Origin: UBA9676 sp963837105
GTDB taxonomy: Bacteria; Actinomycetota; Actinomycetes; Streptosporangiales; Streptosporangiaceae
NCBI GenBank assembly: GCA_963837105.1
Contig: CAWIMG010000035.1
Location: 128,240 to 192,239 of the forward strand
Reading direction: 5' to 3'
Length of the DNA stretch: 64,000 bases
Positions within the stretch are counted from its first letter, which is position 1; each line of letters begins with the position of its first letter. The notes under the pieces were generated by a model that had not been told where the DNA came from, searched no databases, and was given only the letters and a program-made list of their open reading frames with translations. Positions 7,145-15,359 of the stretch are shown piece by piece. A program made the position numbers and the translations under genes.

Positions 7145-8225
7145 CAGCAGCATGGCCAACGACGGCGCGGACGCCACGGCGCATCGGCCGGCCTCACTCG
7201 TCCTGGTCCCGGTCGCCGACGAGAAGCTGTCCACCAAGGACTTCAAGTCCGACCAGGACGTGCGCTGGTGCCCTGGCTGCGGGGACTACGCCATCCTGGC
7301 CGCATTCCAGGCCTTCCTGCCTGAGCTGGGCATCCCGCGGGAGAACCTGGTCATCATCTCCGGCATCGGGTGTTCCTCCCGGCTCCCGTACTACGTGGAC
7401 AGCTACGGGATGCACTCGATTCACGGCCGGGCCCCGGCGATCGCCACCGGCCTGGCCGCCACCCGGCCCGACCTGTCGGTGTGGGTGATCACCGGCGACG
7501 GCGACGCGCTGTCGATCGGCGGCAACCACCTCATCCACGCCCTGCGGCGCAATGTCAACATCAAGATCCTGCTGTTCAACAACCGGATCTACGGGCTGAC
7601 CAAGGGCCAGTACTCGCCCACCTCCGAGCAGGGGAAGGTGACCAAGTCCACCCCGTTCGGCTCGCTGGACACTCCGTTCAACCCGCTGTCGCTGGCGCTC
7701 GGTGCCGAGGCCAGCTTCGTGGCCCGCACCATCGACTCCGACCGTAAGCACCTCACCAGCGTGCTGCGGGCCGCCGCCGACCACCGCGGGGCGGCGTTCG
7801 TGGAGATCTTCCAGAACTGCCCGATCTTCAACGACGACGCGTTCGCGCCGCTGACCGCCCCGGCCACCCGGGACGACCGGCTGATCCGGCTGGAAGATGG
7901 CCAGCCGGTCCGGTTCGGCGCCAGCCAGGACCAGGGGCTGCGGTTCGGCCGGTACGGGTCGCTGGAAGCGGCCCCGGTCAGCGGCGCCGATGCGGGCTCG
8001 CTGCTGGTGCACGACGCCGGCCTGGCCGACCCCGGCTACGCGTTCGCGCTGTCCCGGCTCGGTGACGCGGACTCCAGCCATACGCCGATCGGGGTGTTCC
8101 GCAAGGTCGCCCGGCCCAGCTACGACGAGCTCATGGCCGCGCAGCTGGAAGATGCCCGGGCCAGGCAGGGTGAGGGTGATCTCGCGGCGCTGCTGGCCGG
8201 CCCCGACACCTGGCAAGTCGCCTGA
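7137..8225 (+). CDS. korB: 2-oxoacid:ferredoxin oxidoreductase, beta subunit (2-oxoglutarate type)
   Basis: 362-residue thiamine diphosphate-binding partner of KorA. The cluster-binding start WCPGCGDY is near residue 43, followed by IGCSSR, the ThDP/Mg site GDGDALSIGGNH and NNRIYGLTKGQYSPTS. The conserved cysteines (WCPGC, IGCSS and NCPIF) fit the single [4Fe-4S] cluster of two-subunit enzymes. The ATG lies inside the end of korA, so the two are translated together. A roughly 35-residue N-terminal leader precedes the catalytic domain. The electron acceptor would be a ferredoxin not encoded in this window; NuoI-like subunits next door are possible partners. Confidence 0.93.
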   Translation: MSDSSMANDGADATAHRPASLVLVPVADEKLSTKDFKSDQDVRWCPGCGDYAILAAFQAFLPELGIPRENLVIISGIGCSSRLPYYVDSYGMHSIHGRAPAIATGLAATRPDLSVWVITGDGDALSIGGNHLIHALRRNVNIKILLFNNRIYGLTKGQYSPTSEQGKVTKSTPFGSLDTPFNPLSLALGAEASFVARTIDSDRKHLTSVLRAAADHRGAAFVEIFQNCPIFNDDAFAPLTAPATRDDRLIRLEDGQPVRFGASQDQGLRFGRYGSLEAAPVSGADAGSLLVHDAGLADPGYAFALSRLGDADSSHTPIGVFRKVARPSYDELMAAQLEDARARQGEGDLAALLAGPDTWQVA

Positions 8226-8332
8226 CCCGCCTGACCTGCCCGCCCCGGCTGCCGCGGCAGCGGGGGAGCCGGGACCAGCCCCGATTCATCCGTTAGGCAA
8301 CGTCAGGGGTATCGCGGGCAGAGGGGGGCGCG

Positions 8333-9097
8333 ATGGCGGTGCGGGTCGAGCGGGACGGGGCGGTCAGCACGGTCATCCTGGACCGCCCGGACGTGCGCAA
8401 CGCGGTTGATGGGCCGACCGCCGCCGCCCTGGCCGCCGCCTTCCGTGATTTCGACGCCGACGCCGGGGCGCACGTGGCGGTGCTGTGGGGCGCGGGCGGC
8501 ACGTTCTGCGCGGGCGCCGACCTCAAGGCGGTCGGCGGCCCCGATGGCAACCGGGCTGAGCCGGACGGCGACGGCCCGATGGGCCCGTCCCGGCTGCGGC
8601 TGGGCAAGCCGGTGATCGCCGCCATCGCCGGGCACGCCGTGGCCGGCGGGCTGGAACTCGCGCTGTGGTGCGACCTGCGGGTGGCCGAGGAGGACGCGGT
8701 GCTCGGCGTGTTCAGCCGCCGCTGGGGGGTGCCGCTGATCGACGGCGGCACGGTGCGGCTGCCACGGGTGGTCGGCCTCGGCCGGGCACTGGACCTGATC
8801 CTCACCGGGCGGCCGGTCCCCGCCCCGGAGGCACTGGCGATGGGCCTGGTCAACCGGGTGGTCCCGGTGGGTCAGGCGCGGGCGGCCGCACAGGCGCTGG
8901 CCCACGAACTGGCGGCGCTGCCGCAACAGTGCCTGCGCAGCGATCGTGCCTCCGCGCTGGCGGGCGCTGGCCTGCCCGAAGATGCCGCGATGGCCAGCGA
9001 GTTCCGGCACGGCGCGGCGGTGCTGGCCGGCCCGGGCCTGGCCGAGGGTGTCGGCCGGTTCCGCGGTGGCTCGGGCCGGGGCAGGGCGCCGGCCTGA
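8333..9097 (+). CDS. Enoyl-CoA hydratase/isomerase family protein
   Basis: 254-residue crotonase-fold protein. The oxyanion-hole segments are visible: AGGTFCAGADLKAV at about residues 56-69 and AGHAVAGGLELALWCDLRVA at about 99-118. The region DRPDVRNAVDGPTAAAL matches the family N-terminus. The first catalytic Glu of true hydratases is not obvious in the ELALWCDLRVAEED stretch, so hydratase versus other crotonase activity is open. An ATG is preceded by GAGGGGGG. It sits alone 107 bases after korB on the same strand and may be read through from it. Role probably in acyl-CoA breakdown. Confidence 0.85.
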   Translation: MAVRVERDGAVSTVILDRPDVRNAVDGPTAAALAAAFRDFDADAGAHVAVLWGAGGTFCAGADLKAVGGPDGNRAEPDGDGPMGPSRLRLGKPVIAAIAGHAVAGGLELALWCDLRVAEEDAVLGVFSRRWGVPLIDGGTVRLPRVVGLGRALDLILTGRPVPAPEALAMGLVNRVVPVGQARAAAQALAHELAALPQQCLRSDRASALAGAGLPEDAAMASEFRHGAAVLAGPGLAEGVGRFRGGSGRGRAPA

Positions 9098-9266
9098 TCA
9101 CGCCCGCCTGATCTCAGGCCCGTCCGCCGGACAGATCGCCACGCCCGGCCGGACCCGCCAGCGGCCAGATCACAAAACGGCCCCAATCACCCAGATCCGC
9201 CCACCGCGGCCAACCGGCCATCGCCATCATGCCTTCTTAGTCCCGGTCTGGAACCCGACAGGATGG

Positions 9267-10225
9267 GTGGTCGCCGTGCGCCTCACGTCCGCGCTGCGCT
9301 GGGCTGGATCGGTCCCGCTGGCGGCTGCCGCGATGCTGGTACCAGCTATCACGGCCGCTCCGCCCCCGGCCGCCGCCGCTACCCAGATCTGCCAGGCGTC
9401 GCCGGTCAACGGGCAGACCAATGCCGCCCTGGCCAGCGAGCTGTCGGCAGACATCAGCAAGGCGCTGACAGGGCCGGGCGGGTGCGGTGGCGGTGGACAT
9501 CAACGATCCGCACGAGGGCATCATCTGCCATCAGAACGCCAATCAGCACTTCTACTCAGCCAGCGTGGTCAAGGCCACCATCCTGGGCGCGCTGCTGCAC
9601 AAAGCCGAGGCGCAGGGCCGGCATCTGACCGCCCACGAAAAGAGCCTGGCCAAGTCGATGATCACAGTGTCGGACAACAACGCGGCCACCGCGCTGTGGA
9701 ACGACGTCGGCCGCACCTGGCTGCAGAAGTTCCTCAACCTGGCGAGCATGCACGACACGGTGCTCGGCCCCGGCGGGTACTGGGGGCTGACCCAGATCAC
9801 CGCCCAGAACGAATCGGTGCTTGCTCTGGGATCTGCTGACCCCCGGCAGCCTGCTCACCCCGGCCGACCAGGCCTACGAGCTGAGCCTGATGAGCCAGGT
9901 CACGGCGTCCCAGCGGTTCGGCGTCCCGGATGGCGCGCCGGCCGGCTTCACCGTCCATGTGAAGAACGGCTGGGCGCCGCTGCCGTCCTCATCCGACCCC
10001 TGGTACGTCAACAGCATCGGCTGCTTCACCAAGGGTGACGGCAGCAAGGACTACAGCATCGTGGTGCTGACTCACCAGACCACGGCCCACCCCACGTTCT
10101 CCTACGGTGTCACCACCATTCAGGGTGTCGCCGTCGTCGTGCACAAGGACCTGAACGGTTCGCTGGCGGCCACCCCGAGCCCGACCGCGGTCGCGAGCAA
10201 CCTGCCCATCCCGCCCGGCGGGTGA
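9267..10225 (+). pseudogene. Exported class A beta-lactamase-like serine hydrolase, two frameshifts
   Basis: The three parts of one exported serine hydrolase lie in three successive frames. The first (from about 9267) is a signal peptide with an Ala-rich core ending PPPAAAAT. The second carries the nucleophile motif SVVK (in YSASVVKATIL) and SDN (in TVSDNNAATAL). The third carries KNG (VHVKNGWAPL), the usual KTG position. The breaks are near 9480 (one extra G in a G-rich run) and near 9822 (one extra T); removing one base at each restores a continuous protein. All catalytic motifs remain, so a sequencing error is as likely as decay. True beta-lactamase activity cannot be assumed. Confidence 0.75.
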
Positions 10226-10298
10226 TGCCCGCCCGCCGCGAGCCGCGGCCGCCGCCGCACCCACGGGGCCCGGCGGGTGCGGCGGCCTGAGGTGCCCG

Positions 10299-11072
10299 AT
10301 GGCTCACCTCGGCATCCTGGCACACAGCACCGAAGGGGCGGCCCTGGCCTTCCTGGCCTTCTGCCAGGAGGGCTACCGGCGGACCGGGCGGGACGAGCAC
10401 CCCGACGTGACGCTGGACTACATCGCGTTCGGCCGCAGCATCGCCGCCTGGAAGGCCGGTGACTTTGCGACCGTCCGCGCCACGCTGGCGGTGAGCGCGG
10501 CCCGGCTCGCCAGGGCAGGTGCAGACTTCTTCGCCTGCCCGGATAACACCGCGCACCTGGCACTGGAAGCGCCCGGACCTCCGCTTCCGCTGCCCGGCTT
10601 GCACATCGCCGAGGTGGTGGCCGACCAGGCAGCCCGTGAGGGGCGGCGGCGGGTGGCACTGCTTGGCACGAAGTACCTGATGGACAGCCCGCTCTACCCG
10701 CGAGTGCTCGGCGACCGCGGGATCGCCTGCGAGCTGCCCGGTGCCGCGGACCGCCAGCTGCTGAACGAGATCATCTTCAGCGAGCTGGTGCATGGGGTGT
10801 TCACGGATTCCGCACGGCAGGAGTACCTGCGGGTGATCGGCGGCCTGGCCGCCCGGGGCTGTGACGCGGTCGCGCTGGTGTGCACCGAGATTCCGCTGCT
10901 GATCCCGGCCGGGGCCGCCCCGCTGCCGACGCTGGACTCCACCCGGCTGCTGGCGCGCGCCGCTTACCTGACCGCGGTGGGCGAGCGCCCGCTGCCTACC
11001 TGGCGCGGCGGCCCGCCCGGGCGGGTGGTCGCATCCCGGCCCGGCCCGGCCGGGCCGGGCCGGCCGGCGTAG
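10299..11072 (+). CDS. Aspartate/glutamate racemase family protein
   Basis: 257-residue cytosolic protein beginning MAHLGILAHSTEGAALAF. It has the two catalytic cysteines of the Asp/Glu racemase superfamily: one in FACPDNTAH (about residue 80) and one in LVCTEIPLLIP (about residue 195), each in its family context. This fits cofactor-free racemisation of an amino acid or a related hydantoin or maleate reaction. It differs from the peptidoglycan enzyme MurI, so substrate is open. The C-terminus is Pro/Gly/Arg-rich and probably disordered. It starts 73 bases after the broken hydrolase. Confidence 0.82.
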   Translation: MAHLGILAHSTEGAALAFLAFCQEGYRRTGRDEHPDVTLDYIAFGRSIAAWKAGDFATVRATLAVSAARLARAGADFFACPDNTAHLALEAPGPPLPLPGLHIAEVVADQAAREGRRRVALLGTKYLMDSPLYPRVLGDRGIACELPGAADRQLLNEIIFSELVHGVFTDSARQEYLRVIGGLAARGCDAVALVCTEIPLLIPAGAAPLPTLDSTRLLARAAYLTAVGERPLPTWRGGPPGRVVASRPGPAGPGRPA

Positions 11073-11114
11073 GGTCTACCACATCGGCTTGCGGCCGGGA
11101 AACGGAGGGCATCG

Positions 11115-11354
11115 ATGGCCGCCAGGAAACAGTGGAGCGATCTGTCCGAGCGCAACCGGAAGCTGCTGATCGCGGTCGGGATCGTGGAAGGCTGCCTCAA
11201 GATCGCGGCGCTCATCGACCTCAAGCGCCGCCCGGCCAGTCAGGTCCGGGGCCCGAAGTGGCTGTGGGCCACGGTCGTTTCGGTCGTCAGCTCGGCCGGG
11301 TTCATCCCCATCTCGTATTTCGTGTTCGGGCGCAAGCGGCCGGCCGGCCGGTGA
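11115..11354 (+). CDS. Small membrane protein, PLDc_N-like
   Basis: 79-residue protein beginning MAARKQWSDLSERNRKLLIA. It has two hydrophobic segments (about residues 17-33 and 48-70) separated by LKRRPASQVRGPKWLWA. This layout, ending in FVFGRKRPAGR, matches small actinobacterial proteins assigned to the phospholipase D-nuclease N-terminal (PLDc_N) family, here without any catalytic domain. A GGAGGG lies 6 bases before the ATG. Its TGA overlaps the GTG of the RidA gene, so the two are translationally coupled. Function unknown. Confidence 0.75.
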   Translation: MAARKQWSDLSERNRKLLIAVGIVEGCLKIAALIDLKRRPASQVRGPKWLWATVVSVVSSAGFIPISYFVFGRKRPAGR

Positions 11355-11815
11355 CGACGGCCGCGGAACGGCTGCGGTCGCTGGGGATCGAACTGCCGCC
11401 GGTGTTCGCGCCCGCGGGCAGCTATCGCGGCTGTGTGGTGGACGGCGGGCTGGTGCATGTCAGCGGGCACGGCCCGATCGCTGGCGACCAGATGATCCGG
11501 GGCAAGGTCGGTGGCGAGCTGACCCTGGCGCAGGGCCAGCAGGCGGCGCGCATGACCGCGCTGTCGATCCTGGCCACCCTCCAGGCCGAACTGGGGGATC
11601 TCGACCGGATCGAGCAGATCATCAAGGTGTTCGGCATGGTGAACGTGGCACCCGGCTTCGACCGCACCCCCGCGGTCATCGACGGCTGCTCCGACCTGCT
11701 GGTGGAGATATTCGGTGATGCCGGGCGCCATGCCCGGTCCGCGGTGGGCATGGCCGAATTGCCGTTTGGCATCGCCGTGGAAATCGAGCTGATCGCCCGC
11801 CTGCGCAGTCAGTAG
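11351..11815 (+). CDS. RidA family protein (YjgF/YER057c/UK114)
   Basis: 154-residue protein of the RidA superfamily, in the slightly longer subgroup of about 155 residues. RidA enzymes hydrolyse reactive enamines/imines made by PLP enzymes; members of this longer subgroup are often unassigned. Visible features are VDGGLVHVSGHGPI, the helix LTLAQGQQAARMTALSIL and the closing strand FGIAVEIELIARL. In place of the canonical C-terminal catalytic segment it has VGMAELPFGIAVEIE, so deaminase activity is uncertain. The GTG at 11351 overlaps the stop of the upstream membrane protein (GTGA). It ends convergently with livM. Confidence 0.85.
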   Translation: MTTAAERLRSLGIELPPVFAPAGSYRGCVVDGGLVHVSGHGPIAGDQMIRGKVGGELTLAQGQQAARMTALSILATLQAELGDLDRIEQIIKVFGMVNVAPGFDRTPAVIDGCSDLLVEIFGDAGRHARSAVGMAELPFGIAVEIELIARLRSQ

Positions 11816-11819
11816 GGCC

Positions 11820-11833
11820 GCCAGCCGGCTGGC
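11820..11833. terminator. Short palindrome between convergent genes
   Basis: GCCAGCCGGCTGGC is a perfect 14-base palindrome in the 19-bp gap between the ends of the RidA gene and livM. It could form a short hairpin on either strand and serve both convergent genes, but there is no T tract, so termination is only a possibility. Confidence 0.25.
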
Positions 11834-11834
11834 C

Positions 11835-12896
11835 TCAGCGGTGCGGCGGGCGCAGGCGCAGCCGCCGCGGGCGGTCTGAGTCCAGCCGCAGCCAGTAGCC
11901 GACCGGGAACAGCCGCACGTTGAGGCGGGTGTCCACCAGCCCCCACAGCCCGCGGCGCGCGAACAGGGCGACGAAGATCGCCACCAGGCCGAGGACGATC
12001 AGGTACCACGCGTTGTAGGAGGCCAGCGTCTGCTGCAGCACTATGTACACCACGGTGCCGACGATCGGGCCCTCGATCGTGCCCAGCCCGCCGATGATGG
12101 TCACGAAGGCCATCTCCGCGGTCCACTGCACGGTGAACACCGCGGCCGGCTGCACCTGAAGCTGGCTGACCGCCAGCACCGCGCCGGCGGCGCCACAGCC
12201 GGCGCCGGCCACCACGAACACCGCCATCCTGGCCAGGCCGACCCGTGCCCCGGAACTGCGGGCGGCTACCTCGTCGTCCCGGATGGCCGTCAGCACCAGC
12301 CCGAGCCGGCCGCGCAGCAGCAGGTAGATGGCGGCCAGCGCGACCACCGTGACGATCAGCGCGGCCCAGTAGGTATCAGCGGTGAGCAGTGCCGGGCTGT
12401 ACCCGGCCAGCCCGGGCAGCGGCATCCCGGTGCCGCCGCCGATCGAGGAGAACTTCTCGATGATGAGCAGGATGGTGGTGGCGAGCACCCAGGTGGCGAT
12501 CGCGAAGTACCCGCTGCGCAGCCGGGAGACCAGCCACCACAACGGCACCGCCGCCACCCCGCAGCCAACCGCGGCGACGGGCAGTGCGGCAAACGGCGAA
12601 GTGCCGTGGATGGCCAGGATCAGCACGAAGTAGGCGCCGAGCCCGACGAACGCCTGCTGGCCCACCGACACCAGGCCCGCGTACCCGGCCAGCAGGTTCC
12701 ACATACTTGCCATCGTGAGCACGATGAACGCCTGCACCAGGATGGCGGTGGTACCCGAGTACACGATGTAGGGAAGCAGCCAGAACACGACAACGACGAT
12801 CAGCGCGCCCAGCCCGGTCCAGGTGACGTTCCGGCGCGACCGGGTGACCCGGAACGCTTCGGCCGCACGGGAGGTGCTGTCCGTGGCCAGGCTCAC
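11835..12896 (-). CDS. livM: Branched-chain amino acid type ABC transporter permease (LivM)
   Basis: 353-residue inner-membrane permease with about 10 hydrophobic segments. The LivM hallmarks are MWNLLAGYAGLVSVGQQAFVG near residues 67-87, LGLVLTAIRDDEVAARSSG (the cytoplasmic EAA-like loop that meets the ATPase), and FVTIIGGLGTIEGPIVG. It would pair with LivH to move branched-chain amino acids or another amide/short-acid substrate of this family. The GTG start overlaps the livH stop (GTGA). It is the last gene of the five-gene minus-strand unit livK-G-F-H-M and ends against the convergent RidA gene. Confidence 0.92.
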   Translation of the reverse strand: MSLATDSTSRAAEAFRVTRSRRNVTWTGLGALIVVVVFWLLPYIVYSGTTAILVQAFIVLTMASMWNLLAGYAGLVSVGQQAFVGLGAYFVLILAIHGTSPFAALPVAAVGCGVAAVPLWWLVSRLRSGYFAIATWVLATTILLIIEKFSSIGGGTGMPLPGLAGYSPALLTADTYWAALIVTVVALAAIYLLLRGRLGLVLTAIRDDEVAARSSGARVGLARMAVFVVAGAGCGAAGAVLAVSQLQVQPAAVFTVQWTAEMAFVTIIGGLGTIEGPIVGTVVYIVLQQTLASYNAWYLIVLGLVAIFVALFARRGLWGLVDTRLNVRLFPVGYWLRLDSDRPRRLRLRPPHR

Positions 12897-13768
12897 GACT
12901 GTGCCCTCCGGCTGATCAGGCCCTGCGGGCGCAGCACGAGCACGGCCAGGAACACGATGAACCCGGCCAGCATCTCGTCCGAGATGCTGATCTGGGCGCC
13001 GATCTGCTGCGCCACGCCCAGCACCACGCCGCCGAGCAGAGTGCCCCACAGGGAGCCGAGCCCCCCGATGACCACGGCCGCGAACGCGAACAGCAGGATC
13101 GTGTCGGTGCCCGCGGTCGGATAGATCTGGGAGTACATGCCGTATGCGATGCCGCCCAGCGCCACGGTGCCGAACGCGATCGCCGCCGCGATGCCGAACA
13201 CGTGCCGGTAGTCGGCCCCGGCAAGCTGGGCCGCCTCCCGGTCGTCGGCCACGGCCCGGATCAGGCGGCCGTACTTGGACCTGGACAGGAAGTACTGCAG
13301 CCCCAGCAGCACTACCACCGCGGTGGCGAAGATGACCACCAGCAGGTAGGCGATCTGAATCTGGGGGCCGAGGCTGAAGGAGGCGGTGATCAGGGACAGC
13401 CCGGTGCCGATGCCACGGGTGTTGGCGGTGAAGAACTGGAGCAGGCCGTTCTCGATCACCACCGACAAGCCGAGCATGACCATCAGCGTGGTGAGCAGGC
13501 TGCGGTTGAGCGCGCTCTGGATCATCGTGCGCTGCACCACGTAGCCGAGCCCCGCCATCACCGGCACCACGATGAGGAAAGACAAGAGCACGGGGACGTG
13601 GACGACCGCGATGATGCCGATCGCGATGTAGCCCGCGAGCACGGCAAGGTCGCCGTGCGCGAGGTTCACCACCTTCATCACCCCGAACATCAGCGACAGC
13701 CCGCAGGCGAACAGCGCGTACAGCCCGCCGACCAGCACGCCCTGGATGATGGCGTTGACCCAGGCCAT
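12893..13768 (-). CDS. livH: Branched-chain amino acid type ABC transporter permease (LivH)
   Basis: 291-residue permease with about 8 membrane segments. It starts MAWVNAIIQGVLVGGLYALF, followed by CGLSLMFGVMKVVNLAHGDL, the standard LivH N-terminal signature. The coupling loop LIRAVADDREAAQLAGAD and the segment AVVIGGLGSLWGTLLGG are in place. The ATG overlaps the TAA of livF (TAATG), and GGGGAGGAG lies just upstream. It forms the channel with LivM. The substrate is assigned by family only; related systems also carry urea, amides or aromatic acids. Confidence 0.92.
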   Translation of the reverse strand: MAWVNAIIQGVLVGGLYALFACGLSLMFGVMKVVNLAHGDLAVLAGYIAIGIIAVVHVPVLLSFLIVVPVMAGLGYVVQRTMIQSALNRSLLTTLMVMLGLSVVIENGLLQFFTANTRGIGTGLSLITASFSLGPQIQIAYLLVVIFATAVVVLLGLQYFLSRSKYGRLIRAVADDREAAQLAGADYRHVFGIAAAIAFGTVALGGIAYGMYSQIYPTAGTDTILLFAFAAVVIGGLGSLWGTLLGGVVLGVAQQIGAQISISDEMLAGFIVFLAVLVLRPQGLISRRAQS

Positions 13769-14550
13769 TACGGCTCCTCCCCGCCGCCGGGATGGCTGGC
13801 TGGGGCCGCACCCGCCAGCCCGAAGTAGGCCGCCTCGACCTGGTCCGCGGTGACGTCGGCGGGCCTGCCTTCCAGCGTGGTCCGGCCCTCCAGCAGGCAC
13901 TGGATGTGCGAGGCCACCCGCAGGGCCTGGCTCACGTCCTGCTCGACCAGCAGCACGGTCAGGCCGGTCGCCAGGATCTCCGGCAGCATGCCGTAGATGC
14001 GCTGGACGACCACCGGTGCCAGGCCGAGCGACAGTTCGTCGAGCAGCAGCACGCGGGGGTTGGCCACGAGCGCCCGGCCGATGGCGACCGTCTGCTGCTC
14101 ACCACCGGACAGCTGGGCGGCCAGCTGCTTGCGGCGCTCCCGCAGCCAGCCGAACGTCTCATAGACCCGCCCGATGGTCCACGGGCCCGGCCGTGCATAC
14201 GTCGCACCCACCTTGAGGTTCTCTTCGACCGATAGCGACTCGAACAGCCGCCTGCCCTCCGGCACCATGACGATGCCAAGCCCGGCCCGCCGCTCGGGCC
14301 GCAGCCCGGTCACGTCCGTACCCTCGAACTGGATCCAGCCCGAGGCCGGGTGGTGCAGGCCGGCGATCGTGCGCAGCAGCGTCGACTTGCCCGCCCCGTT
14401 CGCGCCGATGATCGCATACACCTCGCCGGGAAACACCCGCAGCGAGATCGCGTCCAGGGCCCGGAGCTGCCCGTGATGAACGGTCAGGTCGCGGACTTCC
14501 AGCAGCGGCGTCCCCGATTCCGGCCGCTCGCCGTTGGCCGGCCCGGTCAC
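13768..14550 (-). CDS. livF: Branched-chain amino acid type ABC transporter ATPase (LivF)
   Basis: 260-residue ATP-binding protein with all ABC motifs: Walker A GANGAGKST (about residue 49), signature QLSGGEQQTVAIGRAL, Walker B VLLLDELSLGLAP and the switch region LLVEQDVSQAL. The segment GIVMVPEGRRLFESLSVEEN is typical of LivF. It has Gly/Pro-rich tails at both ends. The ATG overlaps the livG stop (ATGA) and its own stop overlaps livH, so the ATPases and permeases should be made in fixed ratio. It works as a heterodimer with LivG. Confidence 0.92.
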   Translation of the reverse strand: MTGPANGERPESGTPLLEVRDLTVHHGQLRALDAISLRVFPGEVYAIIGANGAGKSTLLRTIAGLHHPASGWIQFEGTDVTGLRPERRAGLGIVMVPEGRRLFESLSVEENLKVGATYARPGPWTIGRVYETFGWLRERRKQLAAQLSGGEQQTVAIGRALVANPRVLLLDELSLGLAPVVVQRIYGMLPEILATGLTVLLVEQDVSQALRVASHIQCLLEGRTTLEGRPADVTADQVEAAYFGLAGAAPASHPGGGEEP

Positions 14551-15353
14551 GGCTCGCCCCGTTCCCCGCCCGTCGCGGCATCGCCGTCCGCCGTGGGCGC
14601 CGCCAGGGAGCCGCCGGCCAGGGCCGCGGTGACCTCGGTGCCCAGGAAGACCTCGCGGACGGCGGGATCGGCCAGTACGCTGGCGGGCTCGCCGTCGCCG
14701 ACGAACTTGCCACCGGCCAGGCAGATCAGCCGGCTCACCACCGCGGTGAGCGCCCGCACCACGTGCTCGATCCAGATCACCGCGATGCCCTCGGCGTTGA
14801 CGCCACGGACGATCTCGACCAGCTGGGCGACCTCGGGGTCGGTGAGGCCGCCGGCCACCTCGTCGAGCAGCAGCAGCGTCGGCTGGGTGGCGAGGGCGCG
14901 GGCCAGTTCCAGCCGCTTGCGCTGCAGCAGGCCGAGCCGCTCGCTGGGCAGGTTCGCCTGGCCCGACATGCCGCAGCGCTCAAGTGCCTGGACCGCGGCC
15001 GCGTAGCTGGCGCGCCGCCGCAGCCCGCCGCCCTGCTGCGCGGCGACCAGCAGGTTCTCGAACACGGTCATGTCCGCGAACGGCCGCGGCACCTGGTAGG
15101 TACGGCCGATGCCGAGCCGGCAGCGCGCCGCAGCGTCCTGCCGGGTGATCGTGCGCCCGGCGAAGCGGATCTCGCCGGCCCCGGGGGCCAGGTCACCGGA
15201 AATGAGGCCGAACAGGCTGGTCTTGCCAGCACCGTTCGGCCCCACGATCCCGACCACGTCCCCGGGGCCGACGGCGAAGGACAGGTCCTCCGCGATGACG
15301 ACCCGGCCGAAGCGTTTCGTCACGTTGTCGAGCTCGAGCAGTGGGTTGGCCAT
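14547..15353 (-). CDS. livG: Branched-chain amino acid type ABC transporter ATPase (LivG)
   Basis: 268-residue ATP-binding protein. Walker A is GPNGAGKTS and Walker B is TLLLLDEVAGGLTD. The signature helix reads LGLLQRKRLELARAL rather than the usual LSxGQxxxLExARAL; the Arg/Leu end is kept but the Ser-Gly-Gly core is not. To my knowledge this variant occurs in some actinobacterial LivG proteins, so it need not mean loss of function. The C-terminal extension past GTEVTAAL is low-complexity. It is followed by livF with an ATGA overlap and preceded by livK after 6 bases. Confidence 0.9.
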   Translation of the reverse strand: MANPLLELDNVTKRFGRVVIAEDLSFAVGPGDVVGIVGPNGAGKTSLFGLISGDLAPGAGEIRFAGRTITRQDAAARCRLGIGRTYQVPRPFADMTVFENLLVAAQQGGGLRRRASYAAAVQALERCGMSGQANLPSERLGLLQRKRLELARALATQPTLLLLDEVAGGLTDPEVAQLVEIVRGVNAEGIAVIWIEHVVRALTAVVSRLICLAGGKFVGDGEPASVLADPAVREVFLGTEVTAALAGGSLAAPTADGDAATGGERGEP

Positions 15354-15359
15354 CCGGTT

